A stretch of DNA of 64,000 nucleotides from Verrucomicrobiales bacterium (GTDB lineage Bacteria; Verrucomicrobiota; Verrucomicrobiia; Limisphaerales; J093), in assembly GCA_015075445.1 (NCBI GenBank), contig JABTUJ010000020.1, positions 62,001 through 126,000 on the forward strand. The letters run 5' to 3'. Positions 35,601 to 46,628 of this stretch are shown one piece after another (position 1 is the first letter of the stretch; the number at the start of each line of letters is the position of its first letter). A program made the position numbers and the translations under genes. The notes beneath the pieces were generated by a model. The model did not search any database, was not told the DNA's origin, and worked only from the letters and a program-made list of their open reading frames with translations.

Positions 35601-38600
35601 CGGTGTACGCGCTGCGGGACCGGGACTTGAACTACTACCGGCCGGACGAGGAAGGGGAAGCGGGTCAGCCGGCGAACGACACGTCGCATCCGTACGTGCT
35701 GGTTGAGTTCTTCGACGTGGCGGAGCGCGAGGCGAAGATGCGGGTGTACCGGATCGAGCGGGACGATCCCGGCCAGGGGTATGCCTTTGCCAGCCAGACG
35801 ACCGTGACGCGGGGCAGCGGGGGGCAGGTGACAGCGACGTCGGCGCAATTGTTCGCCGAACCGCATGTGCGGATGGAGGCGGGCGAGCCGGTGATTCCTT
35901 TCTATCCGTTGGGCGTCGTGATCGGGGCGTCGCCGTGCGCCCAGACGTTCGGGGAGGATCTGAAAGGCCAGGCGACGTATTGGGAGGATCACAAGGGGTC
36001 CACGTGGGCGGTATCGGGCGGCACGGAGGCGTGGTTCACGGTGTCGTTCCACTATCCGCTGGCGCCGGACTTCTGGTGGCCGGCAGACGAGCCGGGGTTC
36101 ATCCGGGAAGGCGTGGAGAACCGGGTGGTTGTGCGGCGCGCGACGGTGCCCGAGGCGGGCGATTGCGTGGCCTTCTTGCCGAAGCGGATTCGGGCGCTGC
36201 GGAGCCTGGCGCCGGATGCGGTTGTGGAGGTCGCGAAGCTGCGCGAGGACCTCACCCCGACCAAGGTGCTGTTCAAGAGCGACTGGCCGGCGGTGGCGCC
36301 GATTCTGAAGGCGGGCGAGACGCTGACGTTTGCCGGGGGCGAGTACCGTGCGGATCCGGGGCATGCGACCACGCCGGTGGTGGATGAGTCGGGCGAGGTG
36401 CGCAACGTCGAGACGCCGGGTTTGCCGGGCGTGGTGGCGTTTGCGACGGCCGAGGTGGTGTTCGACTCGCTGAATCCGCTGGCTACGACGGCGGGGTGGA
36501 CGACGCGTTGGACGGCGCGCATTGCGCAGGTGCTGGACCGGCGTGCGGTGCCGTTGGCGCTGGCGGATTTCCCGCCGGATCTGCAGCCGGCGACACGGCG
36601 GACGCGGGCCAAGGAGGGGAAATATCTCTTCACCGAACTGCCGGCCTCGTTGCAGAAGCGGGTGCGCTACGATCCCTTGCTGGGCAAGCTCGAGATGGTC
36701 GGGCTCTTGAACGACAAGGAGATTGGGGATCGGACGCTGACGGCCGCGCCGCCGGCGGTGTACATCCTCGAGCCGAACATTCTCACGCGGGAGGAGGAGG
36801 AACGGTTGCTGGCGTTGTCCGGGGAGACGAAGTGGGTCACGGCGGTGGCGCAACTGGCGCGACTGACGCGCAATCCCGGCTTCGTGGACAGCACCACGCT
36901 GCCCGCGGCGAACGATCCCGAGTACCGGTCCAAGCTCGAACAGTTCTGGAAGGCATACTACCGCCGGGTGGGCGACCTGCCCGTCGGGGGCGAAGTGCCG
37001 CCGATCGCACCCATCTTCGACCTCGACACCGGCTATCTGGTTGGGCTCGAGCCGAAGGTCTTGCGGGACGGGACGGGGCTGGCCGTGACCATTGAGGATC
37101 CGGCGGTGCCGGGCCTGCGCCGGCCGGTGAGTGACCCACGGCAGGCCGCGCCCGTGCGGGCGTTCGGGCCCGGCCTGGCGCTGGTGCCGAATCCGGACTT
37201 TCTGGATCCGGCGGTGGATTTCCCGGAGAGCTGGGTGGTGGTGGTGGCGGAGAACAACGACCCTTCGCTCGGAGGATCCCCCATCACGCTGCACGTGATC
37301 AAGGTGCTGCAGGAGGAGCGGTATCGGGGCGCGATCAAGACGGTGGTCTCCGACAACGTGTTTGATGAGAACCTGGTGTTGTGGCACACGGGGGATTTCG
37401 GGGCGAACGCGGACGCGCTGGTGTTCGAGTGGTGGTACCGGCCGGACGACGGGACGCCGAACGTGCCGCCGCCGGACCTGGTGTCGCCGCTCCAGCCCCA
37501 TCCGTGGAAGGTGTTTCCGGATCCGACGGGCAAGCGGGGCCAGGGCCGGTACCAGGTCACGCTCAAGGGCAATCCCAATGCGCCCGAGGCGCTGCTGGCC
37601 GACTCGTGGTGGTTCGTGCGCTATCGCCATGTGAACGATGTCGCGCAGGGCACGGACTGGCGGGTGCGCCAACCCAGCGGACGCGACGGCGTGAACTTCA
37701 CGTGGGCCGGCGCCGGGAACTCGGATCCGTTCAACGACTTTGACGGCGACGGCGTGTTCGACTACCGCGCGCAGTTGGCGCAGGGCTGGATCAAGCGGGT
37801 GCTGGACGCGGTCAATCCGTACGAGGCGCGCATCCGGGATTTCGAGGGGGAGAACCCGTCGACGCGGGTGAGCATGGTGTCGCAGTTCGGACCGCGATTC
37901 GAGGGGCCGGTGGCGTTGAATCCGGACAAGAACGTCATCGAGAACGTCGGGCTCATCGAGTTATACGAGACCATCCTCAAACGGGGCCGGGATCTGAGCA
38001 TCGACCTGTCGCGGCCGGTCTCGACGCCGGCGATCGCGAACGCGCTGCAGTTGGCGTCCACGCGGATCGCGGACTTCTACACGATTCTGGGGAATGAGGC
38101 CTACGCCGACGCGCAGGACCCGTCGGTGGGGATCACCGACAGCGAGGGCGAGATGGACCCGGGGCATGTCTGGACCTCGGTGTTCAGTTTCCAGAACCAG
38201 ATGGGGTCGTTGATCGCGGAGGAGCTGGCGCTGTTGCGGGGGGTGGACGACGAGTTCGCGCGGCCGGTGTACAACCGGCTGTTCTGGAACTTCACCAAGG
38301 GGGAGGGCGAGGCCGCCTACGCGGTGAACTACGAGATCAGCGACGTCACCCAGGACGGCTTCGTGGATGAGGACGATGCGATGCTGCTCTATCCGCAGGG
38401 GCATGGGGACGCCTGGGGGCACTACCTGACGGCGGTGCGCAACCAGTACGAGCTGCTGCAGCACGAGAACTTCAACTGGGTGTCGCGCTCGGAGAATTAC
38501 AACCTGCAGGACATCGTGCTGACGGTGGACTTCCTGGACGAACGCAAGTTCGCGGCCACCGCCGCGGCCCGGGCCAAGACCGGCGCGGAGATCGTGGGCC

Positions 38601-40479
38601 TCAGCTACCGGGACAAATACGTCGAGGACCCGACGGCGCAATGGCAGGGTTACACCGACAGCAATCCGGACCGGGCGTGGGGGGTGCAGGAATGGGCCCG
38701 GCGGGCAGGGCAGGGGGCGTACTTCGACTGGGTGATGGCGAACGCGCTGTTGCCAGCGGTGCACCCGAACGACCGGCTCGAGGGGATCGAGAAGGTCGAC
38801 CGCAAGGCGAACGCGGACATCGCGGTCATCTCGGCGAATTTGAACGCCATCCAGAACACGTTCGACCAGGCCAACAAGGGGCAGAACCCGCTGGGCGTGG
38901 CCGCGAACGTGGTGCCTTTCGACATCAACCCGATCCTCGTCGAGGACCTGACGATTTACGGGAAGACGCATTTCGAGCAGATCTACGAGCGGGCGCTGAA
39001 GGCGCTCGAGAACGCCCAGACCGTCTGGAACTACGCGAACGACCGGCGCAACCGGATCCGGCAGATCAGCAACAACGAGATCGAGTTCCGGAACTCGGTC
39101 TTCCAGGAGGACCTCTCCTGCCGCAACCAACTGATCGCGATCTTCGGCAAGCCTTACGAGGGCACGATCGGGCCCCGCCGCGTGTACCCGGCAGGCTACG
39201 ACGGTCCGGACCTGCTGCTGTACATGCACGTCGATGTGCGGGAGATCAACGACCAGACGGTGCCCGGGCCGACGACGACCTTTGCCACGTTCACGGGCAA
39301 CACGCTGACGGACGGCGAGCTCTGCCAGGCCTTCCAGAACGGAGTCGGGCGCGGCGGCTTGTTCGGCTCGCAGGTCGGGCGGCAGAACCTCTACAAGCTG
39401 CTCGATGTCAGCGCGGACGTCCGGCAGTTGTTCTCGCCGACGCTCGCGCCGGACGCGAACGGGAACACGAGCGCGCTCGCCCGCGACGGCTGGTATTCGG
39501 TGAAGTACACCGATCTGGAGAGCCCGAAGGTGGCGCTGGAGAACCTGACCAAGTTCATGCCGGTGACGGCGGCGGGCTACACGTTCCAGGCGCGGCGAGA
39601 CTAGGGGCGGCGGCAGGCGCAAGGCGAGGTGCAGAGCCTGATCAACCAGATGCTCCAGCAGGAGGCGGCCATCGCGACAAGGCGGTGACCGAGACGACCA
39701 GCAAGTTCTTCTACGCCACCGGCGAGGCCATCCCGACGGGCCTGCCGATTGTGGGGCTGGCCGTGTCGCCGGGTGACGCGCTGGCGCCGGCGCGCTCGGG
39801 CATCCGCGTGATCGAGGCGTCGACGCTCACGGGGCTCAAGGCCATCGAGGGCGTCTTCAAGATCGGGAAGGTCATCGCCGAGATCACCCTGGACATAGCG
39901 GAGAACGAGCTGGACCTGTTCGAGAAGCGTGAGCAGGACGGTCAGAGCGTGAAGGAGGCGTTGGTCGAGCTCGAGAACAAGCTGGGCGACGAGCCCATCA
40001 AGCGCATCGAGGTGTTCAAGGAAATCCAGGCGCTGGGCGACCTCTCGGAGCAATACCGCGCAAAGGTGGACGAAGGGGTGCGGCTGATTGACGAGCGGGC
40101 GGCGTTCAACAAGCGGGTGGCTGCCCAGACGCAGCGAAGCCGCTACCAGGACATGACCTTCCGGGTGTCGCGCAACCACGCGCTCCAGAGCTATCGCGCG
40201 GACGGTGGCAACCACCAAGCCGAACCCGGCCTCGTGCTGCGGTTCAGCACGCGGGTGGTGGCCGGCCAGAACTTCTTCGGGCATCCCTTGAGCGGCGGGG
40301 ATCACGCGTTCGACCCAAGCCAGTAGGCGATCAAGATCCGCTCGGTGGGCGTGTGGTTTTCGGACTACCTGAGCGAGGACGTATTGAACGACCTGCCGGC
40401 GACGCCGCGGGTGTATTGGATCCCGGTGGGCACGGACATCAAACTGGTCTTCCAAACCTATGCCTACTCTGGTGGTTGA
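32632..40479 (+). pseudogene. Giant secreted protein (about 2615 residues) with two frameshifts and two in-frame TAG codons
   Basis: The start ATG and signal peptide (WRAVLLGLGLMGGNAAQGAA) are intact. The sense runs to a five-G run at 35260-35264, where one extra G shifts the frame (GVWYDDPAEN resumes). It then continues for 1445 codons to TAG at 39602, reads on as GRRQAQGEVQSLINQMLQQE, shifts again near 39672 (RDKAVTETTSKFFYATGEA), meets TAG at 40324 and finishes at TGA 40477. The indels cancel, leaving exactly 2616 codons. The N-terminal half is beta-rich. The C-terminal quarter is helical and coiled (ALVELENKLGDEPIKRIEVF). A calcium-loop-like DFDGDGVFDYR occurs near 37740. No family recognised; no enzyme motif seen. 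Confidence 0.65.
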
Positions 40480-40503
40480 GCCGGCCTCACACCTTTGCGA
40501 ACT

Positions 40504-43500
40504 ATGCGTTTGATTCCTGAGTTGTTGTCCGCCCGGTGGGGGTGCTGTCTGGCCGGGGCGCTGCTGGCGGGTGTCACGGGTCTGGGGCCGAAGGCAGAGG
40601 CGGCGGCCATTGGCGAGCCGGCGACGGTCTTCTACGGCCGGATCCTCGGGACCGGTTCGGAACGTCCGTTTGTCATCACCACCGGCGAACTGCGCTGGAC
40701 GTTGCGGCGGGCGGACGGTTCGAGGCGGCCCAGGCCCGGCGCGCGGCCACCTACCGGTTGGACCTCGAAGTCCCGCTGGTCGCCGAGGATTCGGATGGCG
40801 ACGGCTTGCCGGACTGGTGGGAACAACTGCACGGGGCCGATCTGGATCCGGACGGCGATGCCGATGGGGACGGACGCACGAACCTGGCGGAATTCCGGGC
40901 GGGGACCGATCCGCGGCGTGATGATCGCCGGCCGCGGGTGCTGACGCGCGAGTTGCGGGCGTACGCCGAGGCGACGACGGGGGTGCGGCTGCGGGTCGTG
41001 GATGGCGACACGCCGCCGGAGCGGTTGGGGTACACGCTGGAGCAGGTGCCCGAGGGGGCGCGCCTTCTGTTGCGCAATGCCCGGGAGAACCCCACCACGC
41101 CCGACGTGGTGTTGGAGCCGGGTGATCACTTCACCCACCAGCAGATCCTGGACGGGCGGGTGGTGCTTGAGCCGCAGGGGGTGGGCCCGGCGCCGACCCG
41201 CTTCGTCGTGAGCCTGGCGGATGGAACCGCGGAACATGCGGCAGAGACGGCCACAGTGCAGATCACGTTCTACCAGGCGCCGGAAAGTCTGCGGAACCGT
41301 CCGGTGGCCGCCGAGCTCCTGGCGCTGGCCCACGCCGCGGAAGCGTTGCCCGGAGTCGAAGCCTTCGAGGAACAGTCCGCACGCAATCAGCTCCTGGGCA
41401 AGGCGTGGGGCTGTGTGGTCTGGGACGGGGCGGATGAGCTCGGCGACCAGGAGTTGGCGGCGCCCAGTTCCTGGCCGAAGGAGATGTGATTGATCTGGGA
41501 CGGGCGCTCGCCGGGGCTTCCGCGCGGCTCGAAGACTACGTACGGGTTGAGCGCGCCGATGGGGTGGTGGTCCTGGCGGTGGATGCGGAAGGGCGGGGCG
41601 TGGCGTACAACGATTTCCGGGTGAGCCTGGCGGGCGTGGCGGCCGGCGACGCGGACCTTCACCGGTGGGTGGCGGAGGGCAACCTGGTGACCGGGTCACG
41701 GCAACTCCGGCCGCGCGTCGAGCTGGTGGCGAGCCAACCCCAGGCGAGCGAAGAAGGGCCGGTCGAAGGCGCCTTCCGTCTGACGCGGCTGGGAAGCCTC
41801 GAAGGTGCGCTGACGGTGCGGCTGGCGACCAGCGGATCGGCGGTCAACGGTCTGGACGACGCGCGGCTCGCCGAGACGGCCACGTTCGCGCCGGGGGAAC
41901 GCGAATTGTTCATCGCCGTCCGGCCGTTTGCGGACAACCAGGCCGAGCCCGTCGAGTCGGTCGAGATGACGGTGCTGCCTGGAGAAGGGTACGAGGTGGC
42001 GGCCGGGGCGCAGGGCAGCCGGGTGCAGGTTGCGGATCTGCCGGTGGTCATCGCGCTCGAGACGTTGGAGCCGGTGGCCACGGTGGAGCCGCCGTTGCCC
42101 GGGGTGCTCCTGGTGCGTCGGAGTGCCGTGTTGGATCGGAGCGTGTTGGTGCGGCTGGAGATCGGGGGATCGGCGGCGGCGGGCGTGGATTATCTGGGGC
42201 TGCCGCGGTTCGTGGGCGTGGGCATCACGGAGGTGGACGATCAAGGCCAGGAAACCCTGGTCGTCCGGGTCCTGGTGGACGATCCCGACGCGGGCGCGTT
42301 CACGAGCTTGGGTGGTTTCGTCGAAACTCCGGCCGGCAGTGGGCTCGACCAGTTCACCGGCACGGCCGCGGCGGCCACGACGGCGTTGCACGGTCTGGGC
42401 TTCGTGCCCATCGAGAACTACTTCACCGTACCGACGACTCAACCGGTGGCCTTCACGCTCACGGTGGAGGACCCCTACATCACTCAACCCGTGGCGGCTT
42501 CGCGGGTGGTGAATGTTCAGACGGTCAACGATCCGCCCGTCATAGCGGGAACGGTCGCCGGACAGGAAGTGTATTACCTCGGCACGATCCGGCCGTTTGC
42601 CAGCACCACAATCAGCGAGGTGGATGCCCGGACGCTGCAACCGCTGGTGGTCACCGTCGCGTTCGACGCCAGCCGCGGGGTACTCGTGAATCCCAACGGC
42701 TTCACGCCGCAGTCCCTGGGACAGTTCCGGTACGACGGCACGGCGGCGCAGGCCACCGCGGCCTTGCGGGGCGTCGTGTTCGCCCCCCAGACCGCGAACC
42801 GGTTGGTCGTCGATCTGACCCCGCCGCCCGGCACCGAGGAGACCCACTTCACCCTGACCGTGGAGGACGGTTTCGCGCCGCCTGTCGTGGACGCGACCAC
42901 CTCGGTGATCGCCGTGCACAGCTTGATCCGCAAAGGGGTGGCCAGCGATGCAGCCAGTGGCGATCTGCTGGGTTATGCCGTCGCCGCCAGCCGGGATCTG
43001 ATCGCCCTGGGCACGCCCGGCCAGGACGACTTCGGGAGCGACTCGGGCTCGGTCTATGTGCGGGCCCGGAACCAGGGCGGGTTCGAGCAGTGGGGGACGG
43101 TGACGCAGTTGTACGCGTCCGACCCGGCTGCCAATGCCCGCTTCGGCCATGCCGTGGCCCTGAGCGGCAACCTCCTTGCCGTCGGCGCGCCCCAGGCCCG
43201 GGTTGGCAGCACCCAGTCCGGGACGGTGTACGTCTTCGAACCGAGCGCGCCCGGCGCGACCGACGGGCAGGCGGGCGTGGTGCGGCTGACGCCTTTCGAC
43301 GGCGCCAACGGCGACGAGTTCGGCTACGCGGTCGCGCTCAGCGGCGACACCCTGGCGGTGGGAGCCCGCTCGGACGACGACCGGGGCAGCAACTGCGGCG
43401 CGGTGTACGTCTATCGCCGGGTGGCCCGGGGCAACTGGACTTTGCTGACCCCCAAGTTGGTCCCCGCCGACCTCGCGGCCGGCGACCAGTTCGGCCACGC

Positions 43501-44329
43501 CGTCGGGCTTCATGCCAACACGCTCGTGGTGGGCTCGCCCTTGGACGACGACCACGGCACGGACTCCGGCTCGGCCTAATTCTACGAGCTTCGCCAAAAC
43601 AACCCGCCCGCCGTCGGCACACCCATCCCCGAACAGCGCGCGATCATGGGGGTTCCCTTCACATTCCTGCTACCACCGTCCGCCTTCGGCGATCCCGACA
43701 CCGACGACGGCCTCACGTTCAGCGTCGGACCGCTGCCTGGCTGGCTGACATTCAACCCCGCCACCGCGACGTTCAGCGGAACGCCGGGCGCCGCCAACCT
43801 CGGCCCGTCCACGATCACCGTCACGGCTCGCGACCGCGACGGGCTCGAGGCCTCGACGACCTTCGCCGTCGCTGTGGTCTCCGGCACCACCCCCAACGGG
43901 CCCGGCGCGCTGGCGCTGGCGTATCCGGACTGGATCGCCCGCTACTTCAGCGGCCGCATGCTGGCGGACGAGCGTCTGTCCGCGTCGGCCTGGGGTCTCG
44001 ATGCCGATCCCGACGGTGACGGACGGAACAACCTCGAGGAGTATGCGTTCGCCTCGAACCCGGTCACCGAGGGCGACGCGCTCCCGGTGGTCCTGAGCCG
44101 GGGAGGGGACGGCCAACTGTGGGTCTCGTACCGCCGCCGCACCGGCGACGCGCGCCTGGCCTTCCACGTCGAAGTCTCGGCGGACCTGCAGACCTGGCAG
44201 CCGGCCGCAACCGTCCTGGGTGAACCCCATGCGGCTCGCATCGATGCCCAGTCCGAGTGGATCAGTGCCCCAGTGTCCAGCCCCGCGGCCGACACGGCCC
44301 GGTTCTTTCGCGTCCGCGTCATTTACTGA
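40504..44329 (+). pseudogene. Large secreted TSP3/FG-GAP/Ig-like protein (about 1275 residues), two frameshifts and one TAA
   Basis: The signal peptide is CCLAGALLAGVTGLGPKAEA. After a -1 shift near 40718 comes a thrombospondin-type-3-like calcium segment (DSDGDGLPDWWEQLHG, DPDGDADGDGRTNLAEF). After a second -1 shift near 41463 (QFLAEGDVIDLG) come Calx-beta/cadherin-like repeats, then three or more FG-GAP propeller repeats (FGHAVALSGNLLAVGAP, FGYAVALSGDTLAVGAR). TAA at 43577 replaces a probable Tyr codon (SGSA-stop-FYELRQ). Beyond it lie a putative-Ig repeat (LTFNPATATFSGTPGAA) and a C-terminal DPDGDGRNNLEEYAF module ending at 44329. Likely a cell-surface adhesin-like protein. Confidence 0.7.
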
Positions 44330-44341
44330 AGCCGCGACAGA

Positions 44342-44415
44342 CCGTAGGCGCCGACGTGAGGAAGCGGGTCGCGTTGCTGCCAGCCCCTATCGCCTCCTCA
44401 CGTCGGCGCCTACGG
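44342..44415. repeat. Inverted pair of repeat family A
   Basis: Bases 44342-44366 and 44391-44415 are 25-base arms with one mismatch and a 24-base loop, each containing GGCGCCGACGTGAGGA or its complement. It lies between the decayed locus and the menaquinone operon and may act as a terminator. Confidence 0.85.
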
Positions 44416-44532
44416 CGGGTAGGAGATCTCCAGGCCGACCCTCCGCCCGCCCGACCGCGCCCTCCGTGGCCATCGGGGTGAGGAACGAAGCTTGCGTTCG
44501 CTCGCCATTCCGGGTTCAACGTCGGCCGCCGA

Positions 44533-45462
44533 ATGCTCGTTCTCCTCAAGCAGTGGGCGGAGTTCGTGAAGTTCTCGCACACGGTCTTCGCCCTGCCTTT
44601 TGCCCTGGCCGCCATGGCCGTGGCGGCGCGGGACGACTATGGCTGGCCGGGATGGCGCACGTTCGTGCTGATCCTCGGGGCGATGGTCTGTGCCCGGACC
44701 TGCGCCATGGCGTTCAACCGGATCGTGGACCGGCGTTTTGACGCCGCCAATCCGCGCACGGCCGATCGCCACCTGCCGACGGGTCGGATCAGCCTGACCA
44801 GCGCGTGGACGCTGTGGGCCTTGTCCGCCGCGGGGTTCATCCTGGTGAGCTGGCTCCTGAACCGGCTGTGCTTCTATCTCTCGCCGGTGGCGCTCGGGCT
44901 GGTCTGCTTCTACTCGTACACCAAACGGTTCACCGATTTCACGCACGTCTTTCTCGGCGTGGCCCTGGCGCTCGCGCCGGTGGGGGCCTGGATCGCGGTC
45001 ACGGGCGGGCTGGACTTCTTCCCCGAGCGCGACGGCGCGTTTTCGCTCAAACACAGCGCCTTCCTGCCGGGGTTGCTGGCGTTGGCGGTGGTGTTCTGGC
45101 TCATCGGGTTTGATGTGATCTACGCCGTGCAGGACTACGAGTTTGACCGGCGGCACGGGCTGCACTCGCTGGTGGTTCGCTGGGGGGTGAAGAACGCGCT
45201 CGTGGCGGCGTTTTTGTCCCACGTGATCATGTGGCTGCTGCTCGGGGCGTTCGGCCTGGCAGCCCGGTTCCGCCTCGCGTTCCTCGTGGGCATGCTGATC
45301 ATCCTCGGCTGCCTGCTCCTCGAACACTGGCTGGCGCGCAAACGCAGCCTGAAGTGGATCAATCTGGCGTTCTTCCGCCTGAATGCCATCATCAGCGTCG
45401 TGTTTCTGGTGGTGACCCTGGCCGAGGTCGTGTTCCCATGGTTCCGCCTCCAAGTCCGATGA
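44533..45462 (+). CDS. mqnP: UbiA-family prenyltransferase of the futalosine menaquinone pathway
   Basis: This 309-residue membrane protein has eight or nine hydrophobic helices. The prenyl-diphosphate-binding motif NRIVDRRFD is at 62-70 and the second Asp-rich motif DVIYAVQDYEFD is near 196-207. It attaches the polyprenyl chain to the aromatic head group. Its coupling by ATGA to mqnE, and the nearby mqnA, identify it as the pathway's prenyltransferase (MqnP), as opposed to UbiA or MenA proper. Intact. Confidence 0.9.
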   Translation: MLVLLKQWAEFVKFSHTVFALPFALAAMAVAARDDYGWPGWRTFVLILGAMVCARTCAMAFNRIVDRRFDAANPRTADRHLPTGRISLTSAWTLWALSAAGFILVSWLLNRLCFYLSPVALGLVCFYSYTKRFTDFTHVFLGVALALAPVGAWIAVTGGLDFFPERDGAFSLKHSAFLPGLLALAVVFWLIGFDVIYAVQDYEFDRRHGLHSLVVRWGVKNALVAAFLSHVIMWLLLGAFGLAARFRLAFLVGMLIILGCLLLEHWLARKRSLKWINLAFFRLNAIISVVFLVVTLAEVVFPWFRLQVR

Positions 45463-46628
45463 ATCTCTCGCTTCAGCACAGCGAACTGGCTGATCTGCAC
45501 GGGAAAGTGGCCGCGGGCACCCGGCTCTCTGAGCCCGACGCCCTGCGCCTGTTCGAGACCCGCGACCTCCACGCGCTCGGGGCGCTGGCCGACCTGGCCA
45601 ACCAGCGCCGCAACGGTCGCCGGGCCACGTACCTGCTCAACCGCTACCTCAACTACTCGAACTACTGCATCCTGAGCTGCCAGTTCTGCGCCTTCGCCCG
45701 GAAGAAACGCGACGCCGACGGGTTCGAGCTGACCATCGAGCAGATGGTGGCCAAAGCGAAGGAGGCGCTCGCGCTGGGCATCACCGAACTGCACATCGTC
45801 GGCGGGCTCCACCCGTCGTTGCCCTTCGGATACTACCTCGACATGCTCCGCGCCCTGCGCGAGGTCGGTCCCCTGCTGCAGCTCAAGTGCTTCACGGCCA
45901 TCGAAATCCTCCACCTCGCCTGGCTCGCCCGCCAAACCGTGCGCGACACGCTGCTGGCCCTGCGCGAGGCCGGGCTCGATGCGCTGACCGGGGGCGGAGC
46001 CGAGATCTTCGCGCCGGCGGTGCGTTCCCGGATTGCGCGGGGCAAAGAAAGCGCGGAGGAATGGGCGGACGTCCATCGGACCTGGCACCAATTGGGCGGA
46101 CGCAGCACGTGCACGATGCTCTACGGGCACGTGGAGTCGGCGGCGGATCGTGTGGATCATCTCCGGCGCTTGCGCGAACTGCAGGACGAGACCCGGGGCT
46201 TCGTCGGCTTCGTCCCGCTGCCGTACCAGCCGGAGAACAACGGCCTGCCCGTGACCAAGCCGCCCACGGGGTTTGACACGCTGCGCACGCTGGCGGCCAG
46301 CCGGCTGTACCTGGACAACTTCGATCACATCACCGCCTACTGGGTGGGATTGGGGATGAAGCTGGCCCAGGTGGCGTTGAGCTATGGCGCGGATGACCTG
46401 CACGGGACCATCCTCGAGGAACATATCTTCCGCATGGCCGGTGGCGCCGCGGGACAGCACCAGACCGAGGCGGCCATGGTCCGGGCCATCCGCGAGGCGG
46501 GCCGGATCCCCGCCCAGCGGAACACGTTCTACGAACCGATTCGCTTCTGGGAAGGCGATGTCCCGCCCGGACCGCCTGGGCTCTCCACCCAGGCCGGCAT
46601 CCTCGAGGCCAACCTCGCCACCGCGTGA
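45459..46628 (+). CDS. mqnE: Aminofutalosine synthase
   Basis: This 389-residue radical-SAM enzyme joins 3-[(1-carboxyvinyl)oxy]benzoate to adenosine of SAM to make 6-amino-6-deoxyfutalosine. The [4Fe-4S] cluster ligands C70, C74 and C77 lie in YCILSCQFCAFARK (CxxxCxxC). Family stretches GITELHIVGGLHPSLPFGYY, TGGGAEIFAPAVR, TWHQLGGRSTCTMLYGH and GFVPLPYQPENN are present. MqnC shares the fold but usually lacks this exact motif set. Start chosen at the ATGA overlap with mqnP; an upstream in-frame start exists inside mqnP. Confidence 0.92.
   Translation: MNLSLQHSELADLHGKVAAGTRLSEPDALRLFETRDLHALGALADLANQRRNGRRATYLLNRYLNYSNYCILSCQFCAFARKKRDADGFELTIEQMVAKAKEALALGITELHIVGGLHPSLPFGYYLDMLRALREVGPLLQLKCFTAIEILHLAWLARQTVRDTLLALREAGLDALTGGGAEIFAPAVRSRIARGKESAEEWADVHRTWHQLGGRSTCTMLYGHVESAADRVDHLRRLRELQDETRGFVGFVPLPYQPENNGLPVTKPPTGFDTLRTLAASRLYLDNFDHITAYWVGLGMKLAQVALSYGADDLHGTILEEHIFRMAGGAAGQHQTEAAMVRAIREAGRIPAQRNTFYEPIRFWEGDVPPGPPGLSTQAGILEANLATA

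Noticed and set aside
35210..37672. Long open frames on the opposite strand of the giant genes (also at 33313-35229 and 37961-39622)
   Set aside because: They are Arg/His/Pro-rich translations typical of antisense frames in GC-rich DNA and show no domain, start context or continuity.
5797..43579. Reassignment of TAG/TAA to tyrosine in this organism
   Set aside because: Intact genes here end normally with TAG (cdsA, the response regulator, the PQQ-propeller gene) and TAA (the sugar isomerase), and both codons would have to be recoded. Decay or error is simpler.
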